NCBI GenBank assembly: GCA_018287875.1
Contig: JAGVVL010000001.1
Coordinates: 8,370,001 to 8,434,000, forward strand
DNA length: 64,000 bases
Reading direction: 5' to 3'
Source of the DNA: Nigrospora sphaerica
Lineage: Eukaryota > Ascomycota > Sordariomycetes > Amphisphaeriales > Apiosporaceae
In this document: piece by piece, positions 12,253 to 23,155 of the stretch
How positions within the stretch are numbered: position 1 is the first letter of the stretch
How the letters are laid out: every line of letters begins with the position of its first letter
Notes under the pieces: generated by a model
What the model was told of the DNA's origin: nothing
Database searches by the model: none
The model's input: the letters and a program-made list of their open reading frames with translations, nothing else
Program-made: the position numbers and the translations under genes

Positions 12253-13486
12253 CACCTACATATGGACATACATCCATTCCCAAAGCGCCCGACAAACTTG
12301 ATGTGGGTCCGATGGCATGTGGTCTGTGCAGTGACGACAGCTGCTAAAGGCAGCCCTGCCAATGTGACTTCATCCGAGGGCCCTGGATGAATTCAACGGC
12401 CGATAACTGTCGCACTCTATCTGTTACCTGAATACATATCTGTGCCGACAGGACATGGTATTTATTGCTTCGGGTCCCTCACTGCCTACTGTCGACATCG
12501 ATGAATCCTCCTCACACCAACAAATAAGCGGTCGCCACACCTCGTCATCGTTTCCCCTCTGCCCCGGATGACGCCTGCTCCAGCATGGAGCCGGAAGCCC
12601 GTGACCCATGTGTGGGAACTACGTCCCCAAATGGAGTGCAGCCGGGGCATCGGTCACGAAATAACCCTCCCATCAGGATGTCATGATGATGGCCTCGATA
12701 TCCAGACAGGTTCCTCAACGCCGGGCGCGCATCCTTGGGCCCTCGGGCGCGCCTCGCCTCCTCGGCCATGATGCTGTCCACTCTAGGATTGCCTGCGCTG
12801 CCAGCGTCCATCCCTCCCAGCTTCCGAAAGTTACCTATTGCTTCGTATTCTGATCCTGCATCAGTGCGCTGGACAGCCGCGCCAGCCGCCGCCAGCCCCT
12901 CCAGAGTCCGCAGGAGAAGGCTGCGGGCGGATACCTATGGGCAAACGAGCGGGCAGCAGTCTCGAGTCAGTGGCGTGGGCGGTCATCACCACTTTGCGGC
13001 TTGTCATAGCGAGATAAGATGCTGTAGAGTCTCCAGTACCCGGCAGCGCTAGGCCTACCCGCTGCGTGCTGTATCAGCTCCTATTACTCGCTCGCTGACA
13101 AGCCGCCAGCAGCCGCTTCCGAAAAAAACGGGCAGCGCGCTCCGATAACCTTAGGTCGGTCCGTATGGATGAGTCGGATAGCTTGGGAGGGATGGGCGTT
13201 TGTGCACATCCATCCCACGCGCATCCATGCCATGAGGGGGCTAGGTTGTTTACCTGGCCACTTCTCCATGGCCCGGGACAGGTCGCATTCAACAACCGTT
13301 TCCTTTTTTAAAAGCAGGCAGCAAGCAAGCGGGCGAGCAAGCAAAGCAGCAGGTCGGCTGCCCCCAATCCAACTCCCCGATTCCCTCCCCAACCCCCTGG
13401 CCCCTTCCCAGGCCGCCCTCAATTGGCAGTAGCGACACCCAGAGCTCCTACGCTACGCTGCACAGAGTAGTGAGGGGCAGAGAGGT

Positions 13487-13498
13487 CTAGGTACCTAG
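13487..13498. repeat. Palindrome CTAGGTACCTAG
   Basis: Perfect 12-nt palindrome in the Spp2/Vid21 intergenic region, followed at 13550-13566 by a related GGTACATAGGTACC element. Confidence 0.8.
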
Positions 13499-13804
13499 GT
13501 CGGGCAGGTTGTAGAAGGCAGCTGCTGGGCGAACATGCCTGCATGGAAGGAGGTACATAGGTACCACCCAGGCTCCCAGCACCCAACTGCCAACTGCACC
13601 AGCACCTGCACCGGCATCGCGACACGGCCCGGTGAAAAATCGACTCTTCAATCAACGACACCACGCCCAGGCAGTTCTGGTATCCTTATACCCCAACCCG
13701 CGCCATTCCATCACCCAAAACCCCGGCAATCATCTCCCAGCGTTCCATTAAGCTTGGGAAATCGTCCGCTTTGGCTCAAAGCGGATGTCGTCGCCGCTGA
13801 TGCC

Positions 13805-16800
13805 ATGACTGAGGTCGTGCCCGCCGACCGCACGACGCTTTTGCAGCAAAAGCAGAGAGAATGCACGTAAGTTGCGTGCCGTTTGATAGAGCTCAATTCC
13901 CCGGTCCTGGCGATACCAAATTTGTGGTGCTGACGCCATGTAGTGCAATTGTACGCTCGCGGAAGAGGAAGATCAGAGAGTTGTTTGCGGTCGCGACCGT
14001 TGAGGATGGCATCCCCAGCGTTAGCCTTGTCAATCTGGACGCGCCGCCCGCCAACGCCGCCGAATCCAAGTATCTCGATGCCAGCGATCTTTCCAAGTAT
14101 GTCTCCTATGCATGCATGCCCAATTTGCCTTGTTGCCGACCACCTCGCGCCCGTGCTGCGCTACGCATGGCTAACCTCGCCGCCGCAGAGGGCGCCGATT
14201 CCACGAGACCAGCATCCCACCCCGATCTCGCCAGCGACCCGATGCCCTGCGGCGGCCTTCCACTAATGGCCCGAGTGCCATCGGCCAAAAGCCTCTTGTC
14301 CCTGCATCTACCCCCGCAGTGAACGACCCGCCCAGGCCTGCAAACAACGCGGCGAATGCCTACACGAGACCGGGAGTTCCGAATACGCCCAGCTTCCCAG
14401 CACAGCACCTGGCGTCTGGGCTCCATGCGCCCTCGTCGCCCGCGCCTTCGTCACCAGCGCCTTCGAGGCCTCCTTCTGCCCAGGCTGCACGGTCTCCCCA
14501 GCCTCCCGCGACAGCAACGCCGCCGACGAATGCGCCTCGACCCATCTTGAAGCCGATTGACAACCAGCCAGCTCAACACGCGAAAACCATTAAGAATGGA
14601 TGGACCGAGGCGAACAACCGTTCAGCCCCTCCTACGCTGCCTGCTGTTGCTGCTCCGCTTGTCCATCATCCGTCTCCAGTCCCTGGCGACGCTGCTCAGC
14701 AGGCTCAAGCCAGGCCAAGCCCTATCGAACGACCACAGGGCGAAACCCGGCCCGCGAACGACGGCCTGACGCAAAGCAGAGCCGGAATTTCACTGCCCAC
14801 GGTGCCAACACAGGAGAAGAAGCAACTGTCGCTAAACGTCTCGCCCCAAGACTCCCGACCACCAGACGCCCTTTCTTCGCCGGAGTCCACAGTGCAGACG
14901 GCCACCACACCGGCCGTCATCGACACGTCGGCAAATACTAGCCCGGACTACGATGGGCCTCCAGCTGGGGACAAGCTGGCCAGCGGAGCCGAAACTAACG
15001 GGCACAAGGAGTCGCCGCCCCCTGCCCTGGACAGACTGCCAGCGCCCAAGCCACCCAATTCGGTTGGGGGAGCTTCGAAAGAAGTCGAGGCACAGCTGCT
15101 CAGGGACTCCGCCGAGGCAGTGGAGGCAAAGTCCGTCCGGATCGATGCGCTTCCGTCCACAGCAACGTCGCCCGGTCACGCTTCACCACCAGCTGGTTCC
15201 GGAACAGCCCCGATCCCGCCTTCCATCTCGACTGCTGAGGGGGACAGCGGATTGGGTCTGAAAGCGGACGGCGACGCTGTCATGTCCCAGATTCCCGACG
15301 TAAACCCGGTGATTACCACGGAGGCTGAAGGTGAGCAAGCCTCCTTCGAGGCTCCGGAAGAAGGGACGGGCCAAACCACCTCGGTTCCGGAACAGCCGGA
15401 GTCTATACCGCATCTCAATGCGGCACCAGTGGCGCCGCAGGCAGAGCGCGCTGTGACGCGGAGTACGACTGGAACCGTAAGGCAAAAGTCGGTACTGGAA
15501 ATCCTTGCTGGCGACCACACCAAGACGTCGTCGACATCCCGTCCGTCGTCGAGTTCTGGTACCCAATCTCAAGCCCCGATTACGCCGACGTCACAATCAC
15601 CGAGACCTCGTGGACGCAGTCTTACCGATCGACTCAAGTTGAAAGAGAAGACTAAGCTATCCACCGTGGTCTTTGGTAAGCAGCCCAGAAAAGCCACAGA
15701 CACGCCCAAAACTCAAGTTCAGAGCCGCCCGAAGTCTGCCGGCTCAATTCCAAGCGACGACTATTTTACTCCGCTCTTTGTCCAAGGGTTTTCTAACAGC
15801 AATAAATGGATGAAACCGCTGGAGCAAATCCTGCACCATGCCCACAAGACTGTTTCGACACCAGACGCATACACGCAGATCCTTGATAACCAGGCCTGCA
15901 AAGTATTGAGGAGGGTGTATCAGCTGCAGCAGCAGGATAAATGGTCGCTACGGCAGCCCAAGAGGTGCCCGGAGCCCACAAGACCTGCGTCCCACATGGA
16001 TGTGCTTCTCAAGGAGATGAAGTGGATGAGGACTGATTTCCGCGAAGAGAGGAAGTGGAAAGCAGCTGTGGCACGCAACCTGGCGCATGCTTGTGCCGAG
16101 TGGGTGGCCTTGTCAGATGACCCCGACGAGGCGCGACTGCTGCGTGTCAATGTCGTGACGCCCGCCACTCCCCGCAAGCCTGAGTGGGACGGGGGTGAGC
16201 TGAAATGGACCAGAACGGATGTTGAGATGGCTGACGGCGCCGAAGTCAACGGGGCCGAAGACTACCCCACGCCAGATCTGGTTGCATCGGCCGATGCGAG
16301 CTCTCCCGCGCGAGAGGAGGAGCCCGAGCCCGATGATGTCGTCTTGGGTACTGTGGCACCTTCGGCTATCTTTGCCCTCCACGACAACGACGTGGTGTTC
16401 GGCCTCCACCATTCTCTTAATGCGGACCGGTTGTTGGACCAGTTACCCATGTACGGATCTCCGCTGAAGATACCAGAACGGGATATCATGGCCCCTCAAG
16501 AGGACCCCGACGCCAGTTGGAAGCGTGAGGCCCTTCCCCTTAGCAAGTATGTGGAAGGGCGCATCGAGCTGGTGGAAAGCGAACCGCCCCGGAAGCGCAG
16601 CCGATACCAGTACGCCCAGGAGGATGATAGCGACGAGGAAATCGTCTTCAGCAACCACGTGGAAATCTCGGCCCCGCTGGCTCCAGAAAACCCCCTCGTG
16701 GCTTTGTTCCAGGAGGAGAACAAGCCTATGCGGGACCGGTTGCACGCCGGCCACCAGTTCCGACCGCCGAACGAGCACACGATGCCCTTCCAGTCCTTCT

Positions 16801-18902
16801 ACGAGTCTCGCAATTGTTCACAATGGACTGTCAACGAGGACGACGAGCTCAGGTCACTTGTACGCGAGTATTCCTACAACTGGTCGCTCATATCAAGCAT
16901 GCTGTCTACGAAGTCGCAGTTCGCCTCTGGTGCGGAGCGGAGGACGCCCTGGGAGTGTTTCGAACGCTGGGTCATGCTAGAGGGCTTGCCGAACGACATG
17001 CAAAAGACACAATACTTCAAGCTGTGGCAAGGCCGAATAGACTCGGCGCAGCAAGTGATTAGGCAGTTTAACCAGAACGCTCTGGCGCAACAGGCACAAC
17101 AACAGCAGGCACAGCAGGCACAGCAACAACAAGCCGGTGCTAACGGACCGGGACCTGCGACGCCCACGGTTAGGAAGCGACTGTCTTTGCCGGTCAAGGT
17201 GGAGCGACGCCGCAACCAGAAGCACATGACGATGATTGATGCGATGCGGAAGCTTGCCAAAAAACGGGAGGCGGCGATCCAGAAACAACAACACGCCGCC
17301 AACTCGGCGACCATGCGCAAGGCTCAAGAGCAACCGCCTGCCAGAGTCGGACCCATCAAGACGCCTCGGGAGTACAGCATCATGCGCTGGGAGCGCGACC
17401 AGGCGATGGCGGAGAGGCTGGCGGAACGCATGGCACAGCAACAGCAGCGTGCCGCCGAGGCGCAGCGGCGGGCCCGACCCGCTGCCGCCGGAGCTGCTGC
17501 GAACAATGCGAACCGGCAGACCCAAGCCCAGCAAATCCAGGCCAGGCTTCAACAGGGACAGCAACTTGCCGCGGCCTCCGGCGCACAGATGACTCCTAAC
17601 CCGGCGCAGCTGGGGGCTACCCATCCTCACACCGCCATAGCTCGTGCTAACGGCGCCAACTCGAATCAGATGGGCGCCAATGGACAGGCCCGCGCGAGGG
17701 TGGTGCCCATGCAGGGACAGCTGAACGGCGCAGGGACTCCGGGCCCCATGTCGGGCTCCCTAGCAGCGCCACCCTTGCAAATGAATGGGAATGGCCAGAT
17801 GCAAGTGCCTGTCGTCAACGGCCAGGCGAGGATGACGATCAACAACGCGCAACAGCCCGACCTTGCAACAGTGCTCCAGGCACAGCGTATATCGGAACAG
17901 CAGCGCCAGGCGGTCCAGCTGCGCCAAGCTCAACAACAGCACCCCCAACAGCAACAGGGACAGCAGCCGCATCAGCAGAATCAACAATCACAGCAGCAGC
18001 AACACCAGCAGCACGCACCGCAAAGTGCACAGCAGCAGCAACACCAACACCAGCAGCAGCAGGGCCATGGTCTACCGCAGAGCTCGCCGCCGGCGGGTCG
18101 GGCCGCAGTGGCCAACGGTGTCAATCAAAAGAATTACATGAGCAATGCTGCTCAGGCTATGATCGCCTCTTTCACTGCGTCCAACGCGTCGGGTGGCATG
18201 TCGACACCGCCCGCAGCGTCAGGCCTGAATATGCCTGCGAGCCATTCTCCGTCCCCTCGCCCCGCGATGACGCCCCAGATCCATCAGACGTACATTGTAC
18301 AGCTTCAGCATATCGAGAATCAGATTCGACTTTCGCATCCCAACACGCCGCAGGAGATGGTTCGTGAGATGGCAAGGCAGTTGCTACAAAACCGCCACCA
18401 GAACCTTACCCAGTCGGCGATGAATGCAGCCGCCGGCGGTGGTTCCGGGCAGCAGACGATTGCGAACGGTCCTCACCAGTATGCCCAGCTATTGCGGGCT
18501 CAGCAGCAGGCTCAGCAACAACAAGCGCAGCAGGCCCAGCAGGCCCAGCAGGCCCAGTCGACTCAGCAGTCTCACCAGCCTCAGCAATCTCAACAGGCTC
18601 AGCAATCTCAACAGGCTCAGCAAGGCCATCAAGCTCAGCAGGGTCAGCAGAATCAACAAGGTCATCAATCTCAGCAGGGTCATCAGTCCCAGCAGGGTCA
18701 TCAATCCCAACAGGCTCAGCAGGCCCATCAATCCCAGCAGTCGCCTCAGCCGCAGCCGCAGCCGCAACAGAACCAACAGCAGCCGGCTCAGCACGCCCAG
18801 CACGCGCAAACAACGCAACAGAACGGACAGCAGAACGGGCCAAGCCAACGGAATTCCAGCGCCGGGAGCCCGACGCCGCCTGTGGCAAGTGTGTCGAAGT
18901 GA
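13805..18902 (+). CDS. VID21: Vid21/Eaf1, NuA4 histone acetyltransferase complex scaffold (HSA and SANT domains)
   Basis: Platform subunit of the NuA4 histone H4/H2A acetyltransferase. Exons are 13805-13866, 13944-14096 and 14189-18902, giving 1642 residues. Both introns (13867-13943 GTAAGT...TAG; 14097-14188 GTATGT...CAG) keep the frame. They join the start peptide to the conserved RSRKRKIRELFAVAT segment and then to KGRRFHETSIPP. The HSA domain is at about residues 640-715 (ASHMDVLLKEMKWMRTDFREERKWK), the binding site for actin-related proteins. A SANT/Myb domain is at about 948-1010 (WTVNEDDELRSLVREYSYNWSLISSML). The long C-terminus is Gln-rich, with CAG/CAA tracts at about 17086-17130, 17930-18065 and 18490-18790. 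The N-terminal third is Pro/Ser/Thr-rich and probably disordered. Identification rests on the HSA-SANT order and size. Confidence 0.93.
18490..18790 (+). repeat. Gln-rich coding repeat (QAQQ / QQGHQSQ units) in Vid21
   Basis: Imperfect CAG/CAA and 15-nt cag-ggt-cat-caR-tcY units encode repeated QAQ and GHQSQ peptides. Mixed CAG and CAA codons make slippage less likely than in a pure CAG run. The GHQSQ units at about 18658-18714 are nearly identical copies. Confidence 0.8.
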
Positions 18903-19460
18903 CAGCCAAGGTGGAGCAGGATCTCATGAAGGATGGTTGAGTGGTAACTCCGGTGGCGTCGGTTTGGGTGCATAGCGAGCGATTGCGTTCTCTTCATTGT
19001 AGAGTCAGCCTCCTGAAGTGGGTGGTATTGTGACGAAATGGTGCTACAGCAGCGTGAATAGCATAGCATGAGATGATCACAGGCAGCAAGTAAGCATTTG
19101 ATACAAGTTCCAGTAGCCTCGTGACTAATGCCACGATAATTGCTTGATGCCTTAAAGTATCAATACCGCGACGGAGAAGAAGATAATAACTACTTGTAGG
19201 TAACTAATGGCAGGCCAGCAGGCAATCCTGGATTCCGCTGCCTACGTGCACACTTGTAGCGGCGATGAAGGGCTGGCCTGAGTGGCTGCCGATAAGGCAG
19301 GTACCTAAGTACCAAGGTTACGATAACGGTGACTGACGATGGCGGCCCGCTCTTTTTTTCTTAGATTTGTTTCCCTTCGCCGGCGTACCTTGGGCCAGAA
19401 ACCACTATTTGCAAGCACAGCACGAAGGCAGTACAGAACACAGCCGAAACTTTTCTCAAC
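18903..19460. other. Intergenic region between Vid21 and Mak11
   Basis: About 560 nt holding the Vid21 3' UTR and the Mak11 promoter, genes in tandem. A short inverted repeat GGTAC-CTAA-GTACC is at 19300-19313. No other feature was seen. Confidence 0.6.
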
Positions 19461-20864
19461 ATGGCCAAGCGGAAGCGGACGAATGCCCCGGCAGGCGACG
19501 TTCCCGACGCGACCAGCGTCAGCAAGAAGGCCAAGGCCTCGGCGCCATTTACGCTCCAGATCGTCACGGGCTCCTACGACCGGGTGCTGCACGGAGTGAC
19601 GGCCTCGGTGGCGGCCGACGACAAGGTCGAATTCGCCGATACGTTCCTGTTCAACGCGCACACTTCGGCGATCCGATGCCTCGCCTTGTCGCCGCCGTCG
19701 GCGCCCGAGGCCGGCAAGACGCAGAAGGTGATGCTGGCGACGGGCAGCACCGACGAGCGCATTAACGTCTACAACATCTCGGCGCACCCGCCACGCGCCA
19801 TCGAAGACGACCAGCTGTCCAAGGTGGCGCCGCGCAAGATCCTTGAGAACCCAAGCAATCGCGAAATGGGTTCCCTCCTGCACCACTCGTCGACCATCAC
19901 CAAGCTGGCCTTCCCGACCAAGTCCAAGCTCGTTTCGGCCTCGGAAGATTCCACCATCGCCATCACGCGCATCCGCGACATGTCGATGCTTTCGAGCATC
20001 AAAGTACCGATACCGAAACCCATGGGCCGGCCGAGCGGCGACACGGCGGCGCTGGGCTCCACGCCGGCGGGCGTCAACGACTTCGCGGTGCACCCAAGCA
20101 TGAAGGTCATGATCAGCGTCAGCAAGGGCGAGCGGTGCATGCGGCTATGGAACCTACTGACGGCCAAGAAGGCGGGCGTGCTCAACTTTGGGCGCGAGGT
20201 GCTGCAGGAGCTGGGCGAGGGCCGGTACACGTCGGGCGAGGGCCGTAGCATCGAGTGGGACACGGCAGGCGAGGAGTTCTGCGTCGGCTTCGACCGGGAC
20301 CTCCTCGTCTTTGGCACCGACGGGCAGCCCCGGTGCAAGGTCATGCCGGAGCCCAAGAGGAAGATTCACAAATTTTGCTACATTGGATTGGGGGGCGGCG
20401 AGGCGCAGCTCCTCGCCGTGGCCACCGAGGACGGGCGGATTATGCTTTTTTCGACCAAGGACGAGGACCTGACGGCCAAGGAAGCGACGGACAAGGCCAA
20501 GACAAAGCCTCTCGCTACGGCGAAGCTGGTTGCCCAGTTGGGGGGCAAGGAGGCCGGCATCAGCGGGCGCATCAAGGATTTTGCTTTCCTACGACCAGAC
20601 CAGCGGAAAGACGAGCTGTTCGTGGCATGTGGCGGCAGCGACGGACTGCTCCGCGTCATCCGGGTCGACATGCAGGAGCTGGGCCTTGCGCGCCAAGCCG
20701 ACAAGCCGGTACAGCTGGGCAAGGTGCTGGGCACGTACAAGACGGACAACCGCATCACGTGCCTGGGGGCGTTTGTCATGATACCGAGGCCAGAAGGAGC
20801 GGAGGACAGTGACGTGGAGGAGGACGAGGATGCGTCAAGCGACGACGATGGCGAGGACCAGTAG
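19461..20864 (+). CDS. MAK11: Mak11, WD40 protein of 60S ribosome biogenesis (PAK1IP1-like)
   Basis: Nucleolar WD40 protein required for pre-60S maturation; in yeast it is linked to Rlp24 loading and to killer dsRNA maintenance, and the animal orthologue is PAK1IP1. Single exon, 467 residues, starting with a basic nuclear-localisation-like segment (MAKRKRTN). WD-repeat blades are visible at FNAHTSAIRCLALSP, MLATGSTDERINVYNI, HHSSTITKLAFP, LVSASEDSTIAI, GVNDFAVHPSMKVMISVSKGERCMRLWNL and SIEWDTAGEEFCVGFDRDLLVFG. The tail is acidic (DSDVEEDEDASSDDDGEDQ), a common feature of ribosome assembly factors. No intron is needed. The downstream region contains a cluster of short repeats (21077-21156). 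Confidence 0.9.
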   Translation: MAKRKRTNAPAGDVPDATSVSKKAKASAPFTLQIVTGSYDRVLHGVTASVAADDKVEFADTFLFNAHTSAIRCLALSPPSAPEAGKTQKVMLATGSTDERINVYNISAHPPRAIEDDQLSKVAPRKILENPSNREMGSLLHHSSTITKLAFPTKSKLVSASEDSTIAITRIRDMSMLSSIKVPIPKPMGRPSGDTAALGSTPAGVNDFAVHPSMKVMISVSKGERCMRLWNLLTAKKAGVLNFGREVLQELGEGRYTSGEGRSIEWDTAGEEFCVGFDRDLLVFGTDGQPRCKVMPEPKRKIHKFCYIGLGGGEAQLLAVATEDGRIMLFSTKDEDLTAKEATDKAKTKPLATAKLVAQLGGKEAGISGRIKDFAFLRPDQRKDELFVACGGSDGLLRVIRVDMQELGLARQADKPVQLGKVLGTYKTDNRITCLGAFVMIPRPEGAEDSDVEEDEDASSDDDGEDQ

Positions 20865-21076
20865 CGACTGGACGGCCGGCACCGTTAGGCGGTATGTACG
20901 TACCTAGGATATTGCATATGGAATATAATGACGGCCCAATGGGAACGCACGGCAGAAAACAGGGATCGCTGCGCATGTTGAAAGGCTATTCTCGGGAGAG
21001 GGGCTTGCGCACATCGGTAACGGACGGGCAGTCAGGGCAGTAGGTAGCTCAGACCTGCGGGCAGGCGTAGGGGCAA

Positions 21077-21156
21077 ACGTACGGCTCGTCCCTGTGCAGG
21101 CGGGCAAACGTACGGGCAGACGTACGGGAACACGTACGGCTCGTCCCTGTGCAGGC
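21077..21156. repeat. Perfect 25-nt direct repeat with four ACGTACGG motifs
   Basis: The 25-nt sequence beginning ACGTACGGCTCGTCCCTG is present at 21077-21101 and again at 21132-21156. The ACGTACGG core occurs at 21077, 21108, 21120 and 21132. ACGTACG is nearly self-complementary. It lies in noncoding DNA 3' of Mak11. Confidence 0.85.
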
Positions 21157-21931
21157 CCGAAGCGGCCGAGAGGCTCAGGTGTCAGGTGATGTGGCACGAG
21201 AATGGTCGGCCGCCTGTGGCGAAGACCACGCCCGAGTCTCAACAATTGTGTCCGAGACTGGCAGTGTGGGTGGATGGATGCAAATGGATGGCCCGTAAGG
21301 GTGGCCAAGAGGCGGCGGCGTTTAGGGCAGCAGGGGCAAGGGGTTGGGAAAAGGCCGATCGGTATGGACGGCGGCGACGGCATTGCATTGGACAGGCGGC
21401 TTTTCGACCGTGACAGATGCAATAACAACGAGCTCATCAACGAGCCATCAGCCACGAGACTGGCGGATGAGGGACAAGGGCGAGAAGGGGCAGGAGGTTC
21501 CCAGCCACTACTGCAGCGTGCTGGTGCTAGTGGCACGAATTGGCGTCTCACGGGCGAGGGGGGAGAGTGTGGGGTAGATGCGCGAATGAGCCGGCATCCA
21601 GGATGGAGAGGCGGCCAGTCCATCCCGGGCAGTACGGGGCGCACGAATGCACGCAACCTTGCACCCTGGATGATGACCGACGGATGAGTGGGCAGCTTTG
21701 GGTCAGCCTGGCTTTTTTTTGAAGCATGTGATTTTCCCTCGACGCGCCGCCCCAATCCAGGGGACCTTTTCGGAGTTAGCCAATTGAGCTTTTGCTCTTA
21801 CCAACGCCGTGTCTCGGAAGCCACTCGTCTCTCGATCTTCCCCTCAGGCATCCCCCCCCCCCTCCTCCCTTCGTCCCCGCGGCGCTTTCTCAACACTTAT
21901 TACGTCTCTCCCCACCTGCACCTATACGAAG

Positions 21932-21958
21932 CACACACACAGATACACACACACACAT
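21932..21958. repeat. (CA)n dinucleotide microsatellite, interrupted
   Basis: CA dinucleotides interrupted by AGAT, followed by a cytosine run (21850-21860 and around 21988-21998 nearby). Simple-sequence DNA in the long leader region upstream of the INSIG gene. Confidence 0.85.
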
Positions 21959-23155
21959 ATACGTGTCGCATATGTGTGGTAGTAGTCCCCCCCCCCCGGG
22001 CAAATAACCCCGGCCCGTATGCATTGCGCCGTGGCGTCCCTCTACTCTCGGCGGATGTGGGTGTGGCGGCGGCCCGGTGAGAAGGCGGGGGTGAAGGAAA
22101 GAGGAGGCAAAGCCCGGCTGGCTAGGCTGGGTCCAGGTCCCAGGTTACTGTGTATGTGGTCGAAACGGACCCAGGAGGGGACGAAAACAAACGGAGATAC
22201 AGAGAACAAACCACCTCCCGTCACGCGCATCGGCGAGCATGGATGTGGACGGCAATGGCGTGCATCCTCGATGGTCTTGGCGGGGACGCCGGTCACGACA
22301 GCCCCTTCCCGAAGAGGTCGCTTTGATCGGTCGGTGTATACAAGGCAATGCCGTGAGATGCTCGCGGCTTTGCCGAGCATCTCGTACATGGCTCATGTGG
22401 TGTGGCTCGAGGCCGGTACTTAAACATGTTTTGTTTCGGATGCCCGTCACATTTTTACGCCCTATTCCTTCTTCTTCTCGCCGTCTCCCCCTCGAGCCTC
22501 TTTTCCTCCACATCGGAGGGACTGAAGTTCAAGCCCGCCCCCGCGCCGCCATTACTAGTGCAACTCGTCTTCCCGCCGGGGCCGCCGCGCCAGTCAAAAC
22601 CCTACTCGCTAGGGCCGTTCGTGCCTGGTGCGTTTTCCCTTGGCCGGCTGGCCGGAGGAAGTTTTCGTTGTCACCTGTTAGTACGCTGACTGACGGGGGT
22701 TCATCCCGTTGCGGCCGGGTACAGGGCTCCTTTCGTCCATGCTAGGTTTACTTCCATAGCCCGTCTCCTCCGCCATCGTCTACATACCCCTACTGGGCCA
22801 GCGATCCGTCTATGCGACCCCACGATCTGCCCTTCTGTTTTCTGCTTCTTGTCTCTGTTCGCCTGCCTGGGCCCCGTTTTGCATGACCAAGCGAGTCATA
22901 GTTGGCGATTGACTCGACCACGCCTCCCCGCCGCTCCTCTGCTCGCGTCTGAGCTTAAATCTGCCCTGAACGCGCTGCGCCTGACGGTCTGTGCCGTCAT
23001 TCTGCTCTCGGGCCTCCCTCCTCGTGTCCTTCTCATCCCGTCACCAACAGCCCCGTACTTGACCCCGGGCCCCTCGCAGCCCGTCACATTCGTCTTCTCT
23101 TTCGGCTGCACTGCCAACCTACCTCGAGTCCGCCCGAGACCGAAGACACGACACC

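Larger units (their letters stand above)
12104..13804. promoter_or_regulatory. Divergent intergenic region between Spp2 (minus) and Vid21 (plus)
   Basis: Must contain the promoters and 5' UTRs of both divergent genes. Two perfect palindromic elements are visible: TACCTTA-CC-TAAGGTA (12237-12252) and CTAGGTACCTAG (13487-13498). GCAAG-type short repeats lie at about 13313-13353. A frame from 13535 is continuous with the Vid21 start but lacks a family-like N-terminus, so I do not extend the gene. No TATA box was assigned. Confidence 0.5.
20865..23155. other. Intergenic region between Mak11 and the INSIG gene
   Basis: About 2.3 kb. It contains a perfect 25-nt direct repeat and a (CA)n microsatellite, described separately. 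The part from about 22430 to 23155 is pyrimidine-rich and probably includes the promoter and leader of the INSIG gene. Long open frames here (for example 20904-21755 minus) are Pro/Ser/Arg-rich without family signature and are not called. Confidence 0.55.

Noticed and set aside
13535..13804. N-terminal extension of Vid21 from an upstream in-frame ATG
   Set aside because: The 90 added residues are low-complexity and unlike Vid21 N-termini; the start at 13805 directly precedes the conserved segment.
20904..21755. 283-codon open frame on the minus strand 3' of Mak11
   Set aside because: Pro/Ser/Arg-rich low complexity, spans the 25-nt direct repeat, no recognisable domain; likely chance in GC-rich DNA.
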